64,000 nucleotides of DNA from Cichorium intybus (GCA_023525715.1 CM042009.1:125702819-125766818), one strand, 5' to 3'; numbered from the stretch's first letter, positions 1-14,950 are shown. Numbers and translations: made by a program. Notes: generated by a model from the sequence alone, not told the origin.

Positions 1-78
1 AAACGTTGACATCGAATTTGTTTTGGATGTTAACTACATAGAAGTAAGCAATTAGGAGATTACCCGATTACCGATTGC

Positions 79-238
79 AGGGTCGAATTTCGATCTGGAA
101 GACGACGGTCGGCCTCGATTCCATTGAAACACATCTCGATTTTTTTAGTGACGAAATGCAGGGTTGATTCGTGATCTAGAATACGACGGTCGGACTCGAT
201 TCCATTCAAGGCGATCTCAGTTTTTTGAGTGATAGAAA
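79..238. repeat. 80-bp tandem duplication
   Basis: Two imperfect copies, 79-158 and 159-238, each start with CAGGGT and share GACGGTCGG and TCGATTCCATT. On the minus strand they give a 64-residue frame with an internal repeat (GIESDRR / GIEADRR), which follows from the DNA duplication and is not evidence of a gene. Confidence 0.7.
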
Positions 239-242
239 GAGG

Positions 243-317
243 CGGCACCTTCAATCGCAGGGGGGTTCTACGGCAGCACCTTCAATCGCAGGGGGTTTTA
301 CGGCGGTACCTTCAATG
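243..317. repeat. ~29-bp triple tandem repeat
   Basis: Units start at 243, 271 and 301 with CGGC, followed by ACCTTCAATCGCAGGGGG and a T-rich tail; the third is partial. G-rich compared with the surrounding sequence. Confidence 0.7.
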
Positions 318-710
318 CTTAGTCTAAGAACTTTCAGATGAGCTAATTGGAGAATTCGAAGCGTTGGTAGCTTGCTGATCGGAGAAGGAGGCAGCATCGA
401 TCAGGAGGTGAGATCACTTGGCTCAATTAAACGATTAGGGATGGAGTGGAGGCGTGAAAACACGGAAGAGAGAGAGAGAGATAGAAAGATAATCTGCTGA
501 TTTGTAGGGGTTTCCTAATAAGAGGGATTCAATCAATTTTTAATCCCTGAATTACCCTGGCATTCATTTTTAAAAAACCTAATATGTCCTTAAATTTGAT
601 TATAATTACAGTTCTGCCACTATTGATCTAGGCCATCAAAAATTTTGATCTAAAGGTCCAAATTTGGTTCTCAAGATCTCACGAATATTTGAGTTCTCAA
701 AAGAACCTAA

Positions 711-2089
<1,379 letters not shown>

Positions 2090-2090
<1 letters not shown>

Positions 2091-4440
2091 TAAATAGTTC
2101 AAAATGGATCATTGTGTTGATAATTGAGTGATGTATAACATTTTGATCATAAACTATTTGATTCATAACATTTTGAATCATATACATTTGAAATGTTATG
2201 ATTCTTATTCCTTAATCTATCATTTGATGGTGCTATTCGTTATGATATATCATTTGGAGAACCCCCAATTATGTGTAGATGAGACATACCTTAATAACCA
2301 AGTATTTGTTTTTAGTTTGTATTAATCATAAAATGCAATGCTCCTTCGGGTAATTATTAGCATGTGTTTTTATTGCAGGTTGTACTGTAAGCTCCAATTC
2401 GAGAGTTCTTTATTCTCCAACTAGATGAAAAACTTTCATTAGACCATAATCTTCATGTTTTAGACAAGAAATTATATATTTTGACATCGCTGATATTAGA
2501 TGTTGTAACTGCGTAGAAGAAAATGAGAGTTTCTTGTTTGTGTTCTTGAATATGCCTCACCAGCTAGAGATCTTAAGTTTAAGCCAGTTTTAAACAAGAG
2601 ATATGGTAGCCCTTAAATGTTGATATTCTGTTTGGGACTAAAGTAAAAGTAGTAACGTAATTAAATAACATGTACATCTTGGTATGTAAATGAAATTATT
2701 CATATTTTCAAATTAACCACCCATCTTTAGTTTCTAAATGAATCATTGATTCATGTTTTACTACTAAATTACATATTCTGGCATATTAAATCATATGAAA
2801 GAAACAAAATTCTTTCAAAACATTTTGATATATCTATTAATATCTCATAAAAACACAAACGTGTGTCATGCTATATGTATTTCAAAATGTTCTAGCATTT
2901 CAGAATTTTATATATTATGACTAAGAGAGTATAGATAATTGCTTATTATTCAATTATGAAGCAAATGGTTTTATACTCTGAATCATATCATATGTTACAC
3001 AAATGTTTGTTCATATCAGGCTTATCAATATGTTATGATGCAAATTTGGGTACACGACAATAGTTATATGCTTTGAATCATATTGTTTTAAATCATATCA
3101 TTTTTAATCATACGATTTTGAATTATGTATAGATTTTCACAGAGGTTATAATTGATAAAAGCTTTTGGTTCATAAAGGTTTTGGATCATAACAGGTTTTG
3201 GTTCATAATATGTTTTGGTTCATAAACGTTATAATGCATAATGTATATGATCCAAAACATGTGAGTGGGAAATTAATAATTGTAATTTTTGAACCTAGAT
3301 TTATAATCGAAAATTTATGATGCAAAATGTTGTCTATGATCTAAAAATGCCATATATAAAAGTCTGAATCTATATCATATTAAAGCATATAATTATAATC
3401 TAAACTTCTATGATCCAAAAATGTAAGATGCAAAATTTATGATCCAAAACTTATGATTCACAATGTCTATGACTCAAAATATAAGATGAATCATAAAATT
3501 TTGAATCATGCCCATTAATAAGTTAAGAATTATGATACTAAGTTTGTAATCCAAATGTTATGATGTAAAAAGTTTTTATAATCCAAAAATACAAGATATG
3601 AATGTTTGTATCTTTACCATCTTTGAAGTGTTTGATTGAAGTACTTTTATAATAAGAAAAAACTAATGATACAATTTATTTATAAATTATGATTCAAATT
3701 AGTATGATTCAAATTAGTAGGATCTGACAAAACATAATAAAAATTCATAATTGTATGATGCTAAACTTTTTTCATCCAAAATAAAATGGTACAAATTTTT
3801 ACGATTTATAATTGCAAGATTCAAAACTTTCTAGATACAAAAAAACATGAGCCAGTTTTTTTATTCAAAATTTTTTGTGATAAATATTTTTATATCATGA
3901 ATATTTATGATCCAACAACAAATGATCCAATCCAAAATAAAATATGAAATTTTTTTTATCCAAAACTTATGATCCATATGGTCTATTAGTCAAAATATAA
4001 TATGAAACATAAATTTTGGATCATGCCTATTAATAATTGATATTTATAATCTTAAATTTGTAATCCAAAAGTTTTGATGCAAAAGGTTGTTATGATCCAA
4101 AATTTTGAAGTATTTTATTGAATTGATTTTATAATAAGAAATGACTAACTATCCAACTATTTATAAATCATGATTCAAATTAGTATGATTCAAAATAATA
4201 TGATTCAAAAAATCATAATTAAAATCCATAATTGTGCGTTGCTAACATTTTTTATCCAAAATAACATGATACAAGTTTTACGATGTATAATTCTCATATT
4301 CAAAACATTATAGATACAAGAAACATTATCCATTTTCTTATTCAAAAGTTTTTTATGATCCAAAAGTATTATATATTTTTACATCATAAAGTTTTACGAT
4401 CCAACAATATATGATCGAACATTTGTACTAAAAGAGTGAC
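2090..4440. repeat. Array of degenerate ATGATYCAAAA words
   Basis: The words TATGATCCAAAA, ATGATTCAAA and ATGATGCAAA recur dozens of times. Left of about 3245 they occur mostly as the reverse complement (TTTTGRATCATA, TTTTGGTTCATAA); right of it mostly in the forward sense. No coding potential. A shorter block of the same word is at 23449-23500. Confidence 0.7.
3430..4440. repeat. ~0.5-kb diverged tandem duplication
   Basis: 3430-3960 and 3960-4440 align along their length. Landmarks in the same order are CAAAACTTATGAT, a GGATCATGCC or GAATCATGCC word, TTATAATAAGAAA, ATGATTCAAATTAGTATGAT, CCATAATTG or TCATAATTG, and ATCCAACAA near the end. The copies are well diverged, so the duplication is old. 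Confidence 0.7.
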
Positions 4441-4829
4441 TATTAGACATATCAATACTCCAAAACAACAAAACTTAAACTCTAACAAAATAGTTTATAT
4501 TAGCACACAATCAAGAAAACCAATTATAAACCTAAAAGTACTAAATTTCATATCCATAACATGCAGTTATCAAAAATTAACATATGTCTAAACCAAGTTC
4601 TAATAACAAAACAAACAAATTGAAGTAACATGTTTTTCTGAACCATATAACACCAACCATGCATAACCTACAACTAACAACAAACCATACATATGCAAGC
4701 AACATTGTTTCAAAGGACGTCACAAACCAACAATGAGAATCTAAAGAAATAAAAGCTCTTCAACAAAACACAAACCACCCATTATACAAATCTAACTTCA
4801 ACATCACACAGACGAGCTCAATATGAACT

Positions 4830-7225
4830 TTTTCTTCTTGTAAGTTGCTAATTGATCAAAGCCCTCCAGATTTAAAAAAAATTAGTTTGCACAAACTAAA
4901 CTTTGACAAGAATATCTTACAAACATACTTCTTTCTTATCTCATGTAGTTTTGGTTTTTGTTCACATAACTCACATTGTAAATCACCATGAATATTATCA
5001 GACATTCTACCATTGTAAACTTCCATATACATCATTAGAAACAAATCACAACCAACATACTTATTAAACTTTTTCTTATTTAATATTTCTCTCAAAACAG
5101 CAGCAAGTTGAATGTGATCATTTCTCTTCTTCGATCGTTCTCTCATCACTGTATCACTGTAACAAGTGGAATGTGATATTTAAAGTATAAAAGTATAAAC
5201 ACTTTTAAAAAGAATTAGATTAAGGTGATACATAATATATTTGATATGATCCATACTTATGACAACGAAAAATTAATTAAGCAATAAATGATCATATATT
5301 TATATATGTATCTTCCAATTTATACCAAGCTTATGTAGAAACACCACTTATCCAAATAGAAAAATGCATTATAATTCAAAAAAAATCAATTTAAATGTAT
5401 CTATCACTCATTAAGTCCAAAATCAATGATTTTTATCATCACATCAAGTTATGATACAAACTCTATTTTGACATGTGAAAAGTATCTGTCATTTTGTCTA
5501 ACAAGTTAATAAGAAAAACCATTCTTTATTCTTAAAAACAACTACATCTATACTCATCACATATATAAATAAATGAAAACAACAAAAAATAATAATAAAT
5601 AAAATTTTTCCAAGATGTTGTTTCTTTGAGGCATTATATCGAACACCTTGTTGTTCCGACTTGGTATAACAATGTATATATGGGAGCAAACAAAACATGA
5701 ATTCTAGCAGTTGTAGCAAACGCAGTTGTTGCTAGCGGTTAGTTGCCTATGTAGCTCTTCAGAGCGGCTTCAAAGCTCGAAAATCGGGCTTTTTCGCCCG
5801 ATTGAAGAGACTACAGCAGGGACCCGACTACCAGCTCAGAGGCTTATTAACGCACTTCTAACCCCTGTTAAACTACCTTTAGCTACCTTAGTACCTATTT
5901 AGCTAACATCGATTTAAAGCACGAATCTTGCTATTATAAAATAGAGAGCATTCTGAAAACAACTACAAATTAAAACAACAAAACAAGCAATGTATTAAGC
6001 TTCATACTGATGCTTTTATTTAACTTTTCATCTAGAAATCTTTTCAAAACCTAAAAACATAAAATAATTGATCTCAGTTTAAATTTAGGTTTGCACAAAA
6101 TAAAGTCAAAGAAAAATATCTTACCAACATACCTCTTTCTCATCTCATCCGGTCGTGGTTTGTTCATCTGAGTCGTATTTGAAATCACTATTAACATTTT
6201 CAGATCCATCATCACTGTAAATTCAATATTCCTCATTAGAAACAAACCACAGTCAGCATACTCATTAAACTTTTTTTTCTTTAACATTTATTTCAAAACA
6301 GTAGTAAGCATAATGTGAGCGTTTTTCTTCTTTAATATTTCTATCATCACAGTAGCAAGTGGAATGTCATATTAATAATCTAAAAATATAAATATTTTTT
6401 TCAAAAATTAGATTAATATGATACATAATATAATAGATATGATCCACACTTATGGCAATGAAAACTTAATTAAGCAAGACCTGATCTTATATAAAATTGT
6501 TAATAGATTTGCATCAAAGAGCTTTGAGATAATAAAAGAAATATGTAGCATGGCTTTTCAATGTCAATAGAAGGCATAGTGACTCTCAACCTAATAATAT
6601 AGAAGCTAGTAGGAATCCAATTTGTGATATCTATATTATCTTGTTCTCTTAGGTCAAAATCATAAGATAATGGTATTTTAAGTTTTTAAATGTATATAGC
6701 ACTCAATGAATACAAAATCCTTGATTTTTATCATAACATAAAGTTATGATATAAACTATATGGTGTTAATTGTATCTATGCTTTTTTGTAACAATTTTAT
6801 CTAAAGAAAAAGATCATTTCTATAAACAACTACAACAATACTTATCACATATATAAACATACTAAAACAATAAAAATACTCAAATTACTTAAAATTTTGC
6901 AATATGTGGTTTCTTTGAGACATTGGACCTAACATCTTGCAAGCATCCTTATATACAAAATCATTGATTTTTATCGATCATAACATAAAGTTATTATACA
7001 AACTCTATTTTGACATGTTAAATGCATCTATCGTTTGGTCTAACAGGTTAATCTCAATAAAAAACCATTGATCATTGTTATAAACAAGTAAAAAAGTACT
7101 TATAATATATATAAACAACTAAAAACAACGAGTCAATCTTCAAAAATTCAAATTTTCCAGGATGTGGTTTCTTTGAGACATTAGATCGAACACCTTGCAA
7201 GCATCGTTGTATTCAAATTCATTTA
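4830..7225 (-). repeat. Three-copy repeat module with decayed minus-strand frames
   Basis: Module 1 (about 4830-5665) and module 2 (about 6025-6945) align over most of their length, for example AGATATGATCC/TGATATGATCC plus CTTATG, and TTAATTAAGCAA. Module 3 (about 6945-7225) repeats only the distal part (TTGATTTTTATC, TTTCTTTGAGACATT, TCGAACACCTTG). On the minus strand, 4856-5149 and 6051-6287 encode related peptides: both have a KKKFN(K/E)Y block, a FLM block and an IRKKYV/MRKRYV block followed by KIF. I do not recognise the family. The frames are short and broken, so I read them as relics of a gene inside a mobile element. Confidence 0.5.
5690..5960. other. Insert separating repeat modules 1 and 2, with a stem-loop
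   Basis: Absent from the equivalent place in modules 2 and 3. It is GC-richer than its surroundings and carries a nested stem-loop: outer arms CTCTTCA (5755-5761) and TGAAGAG (5803-5809), inner arms AATCGGGC (5782-5789) and GCCCGATT (5796-5803). Termini and target duplication are not clear. Confidence 0.4.
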
Positions 7226-7299
7226 TGAACATAAAAATGACTTTAGAATTCCATGATCATCAAAAAATGTTTATAAACTTAGATCACAAGAAAATCAAA

Positions 7300-8171
<872 letters not shown>

Positions 8172-8983
8172 GAAAAATCTCTTCATTATTTTTAACTATA
8201 TGATAATACATACACGTGTCATAAATTTTGAAAACAACGAATTTTAACAATTTTAATGAATAAATACAATGCATCAAAATAAAAACAAAATTAATATGAT
8301 TTAAGATAAAGAGTTATCTTAAACCACATGATTTTAATAGTCTACCATTAGGTTGTGCAATCTAGAATTTTTATATATTTCAAAGTTAATTTTACTTTTA
8401 TCTATTTTAAAATCAATTTAAAGATTGCGTATTTGGTCATGTTTTAATTTCGAATATTTAATTTAAATTAATAGTGTTCTCTTTGTTGGATAACGGAAGT
8501 AAATGAATTGTATTATATAATAGAAAGAGAAAATGTCTTATATGTATGTGAAGCAATGTGTGATAAAGAATAAAACCTCAAATTGATGTGGTAAAAGATA
8601 AATCATTTATCTCGAACCACATTGATTTGGATGACTTCCTTTATAATAAAAAATAGATATAGTTTGAATACATGAAGTATATATTGATTGAATGACCTTT
8701 GAGAAAATTAAAAATCGTCGTTTTTGACCATCAATATTACATAAGAAATGAAACTTCAAAATTGCATTATTTAGCACAATGCATGCGATTTTGTACAACT
8801 TGATGAACGTATCCATACCTCATCTTGGATCGACTCGCTAAATTTTTAAAGCTCAGCTTCATTAAAAAAACATAAGAAAACTTTAACTATATATTTCCTT
8901 GAACTTTAATATTTGGAAATATTTCCGACAGTAAAAAAAATATCAAATGATTTATATAATTATTTTAACTTGAGTGGGACCTT

Positions 8984-9037
8984 TATTTATACAATAAAAA
9001 AGCTTATTGAGTTGGTTTATCATGACGATGTGGGATC
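8984..9037 (-). promoter_or_regulatory. snRNA-type USE + TATA module (candidate 1)
   Basis: Read on the minus strand, GATCCCACATCG (9026-9037) matches the plant snRNA upstream sequence element RTCCCACATCG. TATAAATA (8984-8991) lies 34 nt downstream, the spacing known for Pol II snRNA genes. No U1, U2, U4 or U5 sequence follows, so this may be a promoter relic or mimic. Confidence 0.4.
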
Positions 9038-9077
9038 AAAATTTCCTTCATAGTGTGTTATTTTGTGTCATTTTCTT

Positions 9078-9128
9078 ATCTCACATCGCTTAAGAAACAC
9101 AACTGAAGAGAAATCAAACATCTATAAG
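9078..9128 (+). promoter_or_regulatory. snRNA-type USE + TATA module (candidate 2)
   Basis: ATCTCACATCG (9078-9088, one mismatch to the USE consensus) is followed after 34 nt by TATAAG (9123-9128). The spacer begins CTTAAGAAAC, as in candidate 3, so the two are an old tandem duplication of about 72 bp. Confidence 0.4.
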
Positions 9129-9150
9129 CAAAGAGACTAATACAATTTTC

Positions 9151-9200
9151 ATCCCACACAGCTTAAGAAACAAATTTTGAGGGGAAAAAACATCTATAAG
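9151..9200 (+). promoter_or_regulatory. snRNA-type USE + TATA module (candidate 3)
   Basis: ATCCCACACAG (9151-9161, two mismatches to the USE consensus) is followed after 33 nt by TATAAG (9195-9200). No recognisable small RNA follows at 9220-9350. Confidence 0.35.
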
Positions 9201-10637
9201 TAGAGGGGTTAAAACATTCTCTCATATATTTGTTCTTTTGTATTATTGATTGTAACCATATTAGGAATCGGTTGCAACATTCCATGAACCTTTGGTTTTA
9301 GTTTTATGATCGTTTTCGTAAAATTTGGACGGGGTACTCACCGATGTCCACTTCGATCTGTTTTTTCTAATAAATTCAAATTAATGTGGTACATGATAAG
9401 AATTCATCTTAAACTATATTGATTAAATGACATCTATTATAATATTTACATATATAAACATATTTGTTTGAACATTAAAGGATTACTGTTTGAAAGTTCG
9501 ATGTGCATAAATCTTATGAAAGTGAAATAAAATGTTTGCAACGTTGTCATCACACATCGAACTGTGGATGCAAACATGATATTTATTATGATTACAATTT
9601 ATGTTTAATATTATATGCTTAGATTAGATATAAAGTTCAAAAGTTTTTTTAGTAACATTCATATACTTTTGGAAACTAAAACATATAAATAGAAGCCTTT
9701 AACACTTTGAGAAAATATGTTTGTACGATAAAATGATATTTAAGTAATAATAGACATTGAAAGTCATATTATGATTAAGATTGATGGATAATGTAATCAA
9801 ATTAAGGGTATTGTATAAATGAAAGATGAAATGTTAGATAAATGTGAGACATGATGTGAGACAAAAAATATCAACATAATATGGTAAAAAATAAATTATT
9901 AAATTTGAACCACATTGTTTTGAATGATCTCTTTTATAATAGATAATTAAAACATTAACAATTCAAATTTCTACGTATATACATATCGGTGGATCGACAA
10001 ATGTTTACATCCGTGTCACTTTTTACAAACGACACAGTATAAACTTTAAACTCAGTCAAGTTTTTTAAAATTCTAAGTAAGGAACTAAATTTCTACGTAT
10101 ATACATATTGGTGAATCGAAAAATGTTTACACCGATGTCACTTTTTAAAAACGACATACTATAAACTTCCAATCTAGTCAAGTTATTAAAGTTTTAAGTA
10201 ATTTTAATTTTTATTTTTGAGTTTCAATACTTTTTAGAATTGAAACTAAATAGTAAAAATATTTTAAAACTTGCGATAAAAGAATTGTATGATATAAAGA
10301 AAGAGAATATTTATATATGTATGTGAACCAATGTGAGATAAAGAAAAAAAAATCTCAAATTAATATGGTAAAAATATTTAAATTAATAGATTGATTATAT
10401 TAAGTGGAAATTTGAAAGGTCATGAAAGTTTCAAATACATGTGATAAGAGAAAAAATGTTTTCTTTATAAGATATAACATAAGATAAAATAAGATATAAA
10501 AAGTAGAAATGATGAAAGGTATGTTTTAAAAGTTTCATATAAATAAAGGGTAGTGCTATAGATACCCTCCATTTCTTACTATACCCCATGATTTGACATA
10601 CTGATTTGTTTTATCTCAATTTCGTCTTTTATTGTCT

Positions 10638-10756
<119 letters not shown>

Positions 10757-10878
10757 CGCATTTTACAACAATTTTATATATCTGTCTATATCGATTTGAT
10801 ACAACGACTGAATCGAATGGCAAGTTTTCAAACTGACCAGGTATGTATTTTTGCTAGATATTTTTCAAACTGAATCGT

Positions 10879-11551
10879 ATGACAAGTTTTCGAGAACCTC
10901 CGATGTCCAACTCATTCTTCAACCAAGAACCACCAATTTATACTTCAAACCCACTTATGAACGAAATTCCAAACGAATTTCATCCATACGTCGGGCATAT
11001 TACAGACGTGGATGGAGATGGAAATTGTGGATTTCGGGCTATATCAGTTTCTCTTAGTGGTAATGAACATTCTTGGAAACAAATTAGGTATGAGCTACGC
11101 AACGAGTTAATAACACACCATCAAGAGTATGCCATGATTTACGGTGATCTTTTAAACCGCATAAGTCACTCGTTGAGTTTCTCTGGACCGGGTTTTGCAG
11201 GACGTGAATATTGGTTGCAAATGCCCGACACTGCTATTCTCATTGCTAATAGATATCGTGTTATCGTTATTTTTCTAAGAAATAGTGGTTCTTCAACGTG
11301 GTTCCCACTTCGGTATGTCCCGCAAGACATCCTAAATCCTGCATATGTCGTTATCGCCCACGTTTACGGTAACCATTATGTGAAGGTTGATTTACAAGCC
11401 TCCTATTTTGTCCAGACTTGTGCGTGCGTACAAATCAGAACATTCTGTTGAATGGGAAACATTGTATGCTGCTCGAATAAATGCTTATGCTCGTTATCCA
11501 GATAACACACCACGCAATTGTAATACTGGACCATTTACTATCTCTGATTAA
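10879..11551 (+). pseudogene. OTU-domain cysteine protease, frameshifted
   Basis: OTU proteases remove ubiquitin from proteins. The ATG at 10879 opens 190 codons. The active-site block is DGDGNCGFRA, with Asp47 and the nucleophile Cys50; the C-terminal histidine is His166 in GNHYVKVDL, so the triad residues are present. After about residue 172 (near 11395-11405) the frame is lost. The frame one base on then reads as family-like sequence (RAYKSEHSVEW, then NAYARYPDN) and ends at TAA 11549-11551, so a one-base indel has cut off the C-terminal tail. The gene lies between inverted repeats with no transposase. OTU genes carried by Mutator-like elements are known in plants; that this is one is inference. 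A partial 5' duplication (GAATCG..TGRCAAGTTTTC) precedes the start at 10807-10890. Confidence 0.7.
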
Positions 11552-11925
11552 TAAGACAAACTTTGCTTTAGTATTATTATTTATTTTGTATTTTTTATAC
11601 AATCGTTCGAATTTGACATAACCGTTTTGATATAATTTTATAAATTTATAAACGTCGTTCGTTGTGTCGTAATAACAAAAAACTATTGTTTTATTGTTAT
11701 TAAAACATAAAAATTATAGATGGTAAATTTATTATTATTGTTTTTCTAATAATAATAATAATAATAATAATAAAACAAATCAAATATTATTTGTAAAAGA
11801 AAAAAGAAAAAAAAAACAACAAAAAGACAAAATAGTTAAAAAACAAAAAAAAAACACAACAAAAAACAAAATTTCACATCAGAAGGGATATAACTAGACA
11901 ATAGAGGGGTATGTATAGAATGACC

Positions 11926-13208
11926 GTAAACAAAATGAGATAAAGTGATAAAACCGATCAAATCAAAATTCTTGATAATCAAAGAAAGAAATGATGGGAT
12001 ATTTTAAATTTCCTAAATACAAAATCGTGTATTTAGGAGGACCCAAATATATTTTTGTATGAGTAAGTTATATTTCTATTCTAAAAAAACATAGACTTTA
12101 GATTTTTAAGACCACAAAACATATGGTTTTATAGGAGATAATTGAATAGTGTGGGTCCCAAAGGAACACATCAGCATGTCAAATCCTACGTAATTTCCCC
12201 GTTAAGGTCACGGACGGCCACCGTCCTTCGCCTTTTTATCTCCAGAATCGATAACAATAATAACCAAATAATTTCGGACCTGTTGAAAAAGCCTTAAAGC
12301 CATTTCACTTTTACTATGCTTACTCATTTTTATTCTATCTTGGTTAAAATTTCACGTAATAAAATAAATTTCGAAGACGATAAATTGAGATATTGGATCT
12401 TTCGCACTATTTACTATCTTTGCTAAAGGTTTTAACTGTGCAACTTTATTTGTTTAAACATCCCTATTATAATGAGAAATTGTATTCATCTTAATCTTTA
12501 TTCATACACATCATGATATTCATATTAAATCAAGTGTCATATTTAATAAAAATAATAATATATGAAGACACTTATTACAATTTAATGGATAAAAATAAAT
12601 ATAGTAAAAAATACAATTTTTCTATCATAATTTATAACAAAGACGTAGTCACGGAATAGTCCAGGTTAGCCTTATACTTTCCAGGTATATTGTAAATTCT
12701 TATCAAATGTTATAGTAGAAATATGTGTGTAATTCTTGACATGTTAATTTGGTCCGTCAGTGACTTATAACTAATAAGAGATTCAGCTATCACTTAAAAA
12801 GTCACTTACCAATAAGTCAAAGAAGATATTTGGTTGGTCTTTTATTTGAGCATTATATTGATATTTCCTTGATTCTATTGACAGCGTACAAACAAACGTA
12901 TTTTTTTTATGTACATCGATTTTTCTTTAAACTATCTATTATATTAATCGAAGCGTTACTTGTTGAATTTCATTTGTTATTATTAACATATTTAATTGGT
13001 CATCTTTTATTTTTATTGTTATCATACTTTGATAAATGGTAAGATCACTTTAAATAATTCAGTATTACGTGTGGAATTTAACGATACGAATATAAAGATA
13101 AAATCATTGTTGTATTTAAAAAAAACTGAATTAATAAATTATGTTTAAATGTACCTAATTGTAATTTTTCAAATCGTCCATTACATCCCTGCTTTATATA
13201 AAGGTTAA
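11926..13208. other. AT-rich intergenic DNA, no gene seen
   Basis: No conserved frame. A short inverted repeat (GGACGG..CCGTCC) is near 12211-12225. Reading frames up to 70 codons at 12830-13042 are hydrophobic by AT composition and match nothing I know. Confidence 0.6.
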
Positions 13209-13211
13209 TTA

Positions 13212-13549
13212 AGCGGTGTTTGAGATTGTGGTGAAAATATCATTATTTTCTTATTTGTTTTTTGAAAAGTCAATAAGTTAAAATAAGTGTTTGAGAAACT
13301 TATAAAGGTCAATAAATCCTTTTTAAAACTCAGTTTCGAATACACTAAGAAACTCATTTTTGAAAAGTAATGAGTTAATGGCTTTTAAAACGACCAATGA
13401 CTTATTGGTCATTTTACAATCTCCAAAAGTCATTTTACACATATAAGATTATCCAAACACTTTTTTAAAAACATCTTTTGTTACCACATTAACTAATAAG
13501 CACTTTCAAAAGTGCTTATTGAGTTAAATAAGCAATCCCAAACACCCCT
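13212..13549. mobile_element. Tourist-like MITE (PIF/Harbinger type)
   Basis: The left end AGCGGTGTTTGAGATTGTG (13212) and the reverse complement of the right end, AGGGGTGTTTGGGATTGCT, are inverted repeats. TTA flanks both sides (13209-13211 and 13550-13552), the target duplication of PIF/Harbinger elements. About 338 bp, non-coding, with internal AGTCAATAAG-type words near both ends. Confidence 0.75.
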
Positions 13550-13700
13550 TTAGTAAATTTAAATATAACTAGATTATGTATAGAAATTGGTCTTGTAGTA
13601 AAGCAGAAACACGGTTTGTTGTAGTTTAGAGGAAATGGGTTTTGAATATGTAGATTTTAGGGGTGAACATACAGGTTTTTGTTTTCTTCAAATCATGTAT

Positions 13701-14023
13701 CCATGGACGGATCTAACCTTTGCCAAGAAGGGGGGGGGGGGGGGAGGAGGGGGGGAGGTGAATCCACTTGGTACAAGCCTTGTTCAAAATTAAGAACGTC
13801 ATATAAAAGACCACTCTTAAAAATATACACAAGCCCAAAAATTCACAGACAACTATACAAAACTAAGATTTTCAACTCTTTTAGTTATTTCATAGACCAA
13901 CAATTTGTTTGTTATTCTTATCCACAAGTTATTCGATTTGTTTTTAAATTTGTTTATTGAATTATCAACATCTAATGGTGATAATGGTGACCCTGGTTAA
14001 AATAATTCATAGATCCGCCATTG
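13701..14023. mobile_element. Small element with GGCGGATCTA-type ends
   Basis: The left end has ATGGACGGATCTA (13703-13715); the reverse complement of the right end reads CAATGGCGGATCTA (14010-14023). Interior non-coding, with a G-run of about 14 near 13730-13743. The ends recall a common plant non-autonomous repeat that also begins at 14951. The target duplication could not be resolved. Confidence 0.5.
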
Positions 14024-14950
14024 CATGAATCATATCAACTATAGTTGGTATATGAATTTTGTTATGAGTACCATACCAAGTATATTTGACATCAACTTTT
14101 TTGGCTACCAATAAATTCAGTCGGTAGATGTTGGTAATGAGTATACAAAGAACACAAACTAATATGATGTTAAATATAAAACAAAAAGAAGATGACAGAT
14201 ACTTCAAATCTAACACTACAACTAACGAATTGGTTTCGAAATAACTTTGTAATTGTATTTAAAAACACACACACATACATACATACATACATACCATGTC
14301 TTTGTTGATTAATACGTTGATTGATTTTTTTGGTTAAATTTGATAACCCTAGTAGATTTTGGTTGGCTTAAACAATTTCAATTATTTTTCCAACTTATTA
14401 TTTTAAATAAATATGTATTTCAAATGTATAAGAAAATAAATATAAATACCCATGTATACAAAAAGCTTGTAACAATTTTCGTAATTTTTTTTTCTTATTC
14501 ATATTAAAGTTGCAATAAATAAACATGAATTTCTAATATGCAAAGTTTGTATGAAAAATAGAAATTTGGACCAAAATTGAGGATTTGTAAAAACAACATA
14601 GAAATAATAATACAAATAGATAAAAATTATTGTCGACAAAAAAACACAATTTCCAATATATTGTTCCACCCTACAAAAGGATGTCAATAATAGCACCAAT
14701 TTTATTTGATTAACTTTGGGCCCATTTGAGTCGCAGAGTATCTTACAAAATATGGGAATCTAAAAAATAAATGGAAAGTTAGAATTTGATGAAATTCAAT
14801 TTTATCATGCGTTTGAATGTGAACACATAAAATGAAATTTGAAATGTCATATATGACAAATATCATAACTACCTTTCATCGACATTTCCATAAATTATAT
14901 ATCTAGTGAAGAACATACCTACATAATTGAACAATTGCTTGTATACGCAA
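14024..14950. other. AT-rich intergenic DNA, no gene seen
   Basis: Contains a (CA)n/(CATA)n microsatellite at about 14264-14294. No supported coding region. Confidence 0.6.

Larger units (their letters stand above)
8294..10400. repeat. Dispersed imperfect palindromic repeat, 4-5 copies
   Basis: Copies at 8294-8329, 8586-8622, 9384-9419, 9879-9915 and a degenerate one near 10363. Each begins ATRTGGT or ATATGAT, runs through AAGATAA, and returns through TTATCTT or TTTATCT to (A)ACCACAT. Several are followed by TTGATTTGGATGAC-like and TTTATAATA words and preceded by ATGTGAGATAAAGAA-like words (8486-8580, 10265-10355). Probably decayed copies of one small repeat family. Confidence 0.55.

Noticed and set aside
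8960..9350. A U-type snRNA gene after the USE/TATA modules
   Set aside because: No U1, U2, U4, U5 or U6 signature is found downstream on either strand, so only the promoter-like modules are reported.
13679..13960. A 93-codon frame with a Gly/Arg run
   Set aside because: It is a translation of the G-run inside a small non-autonomous element.
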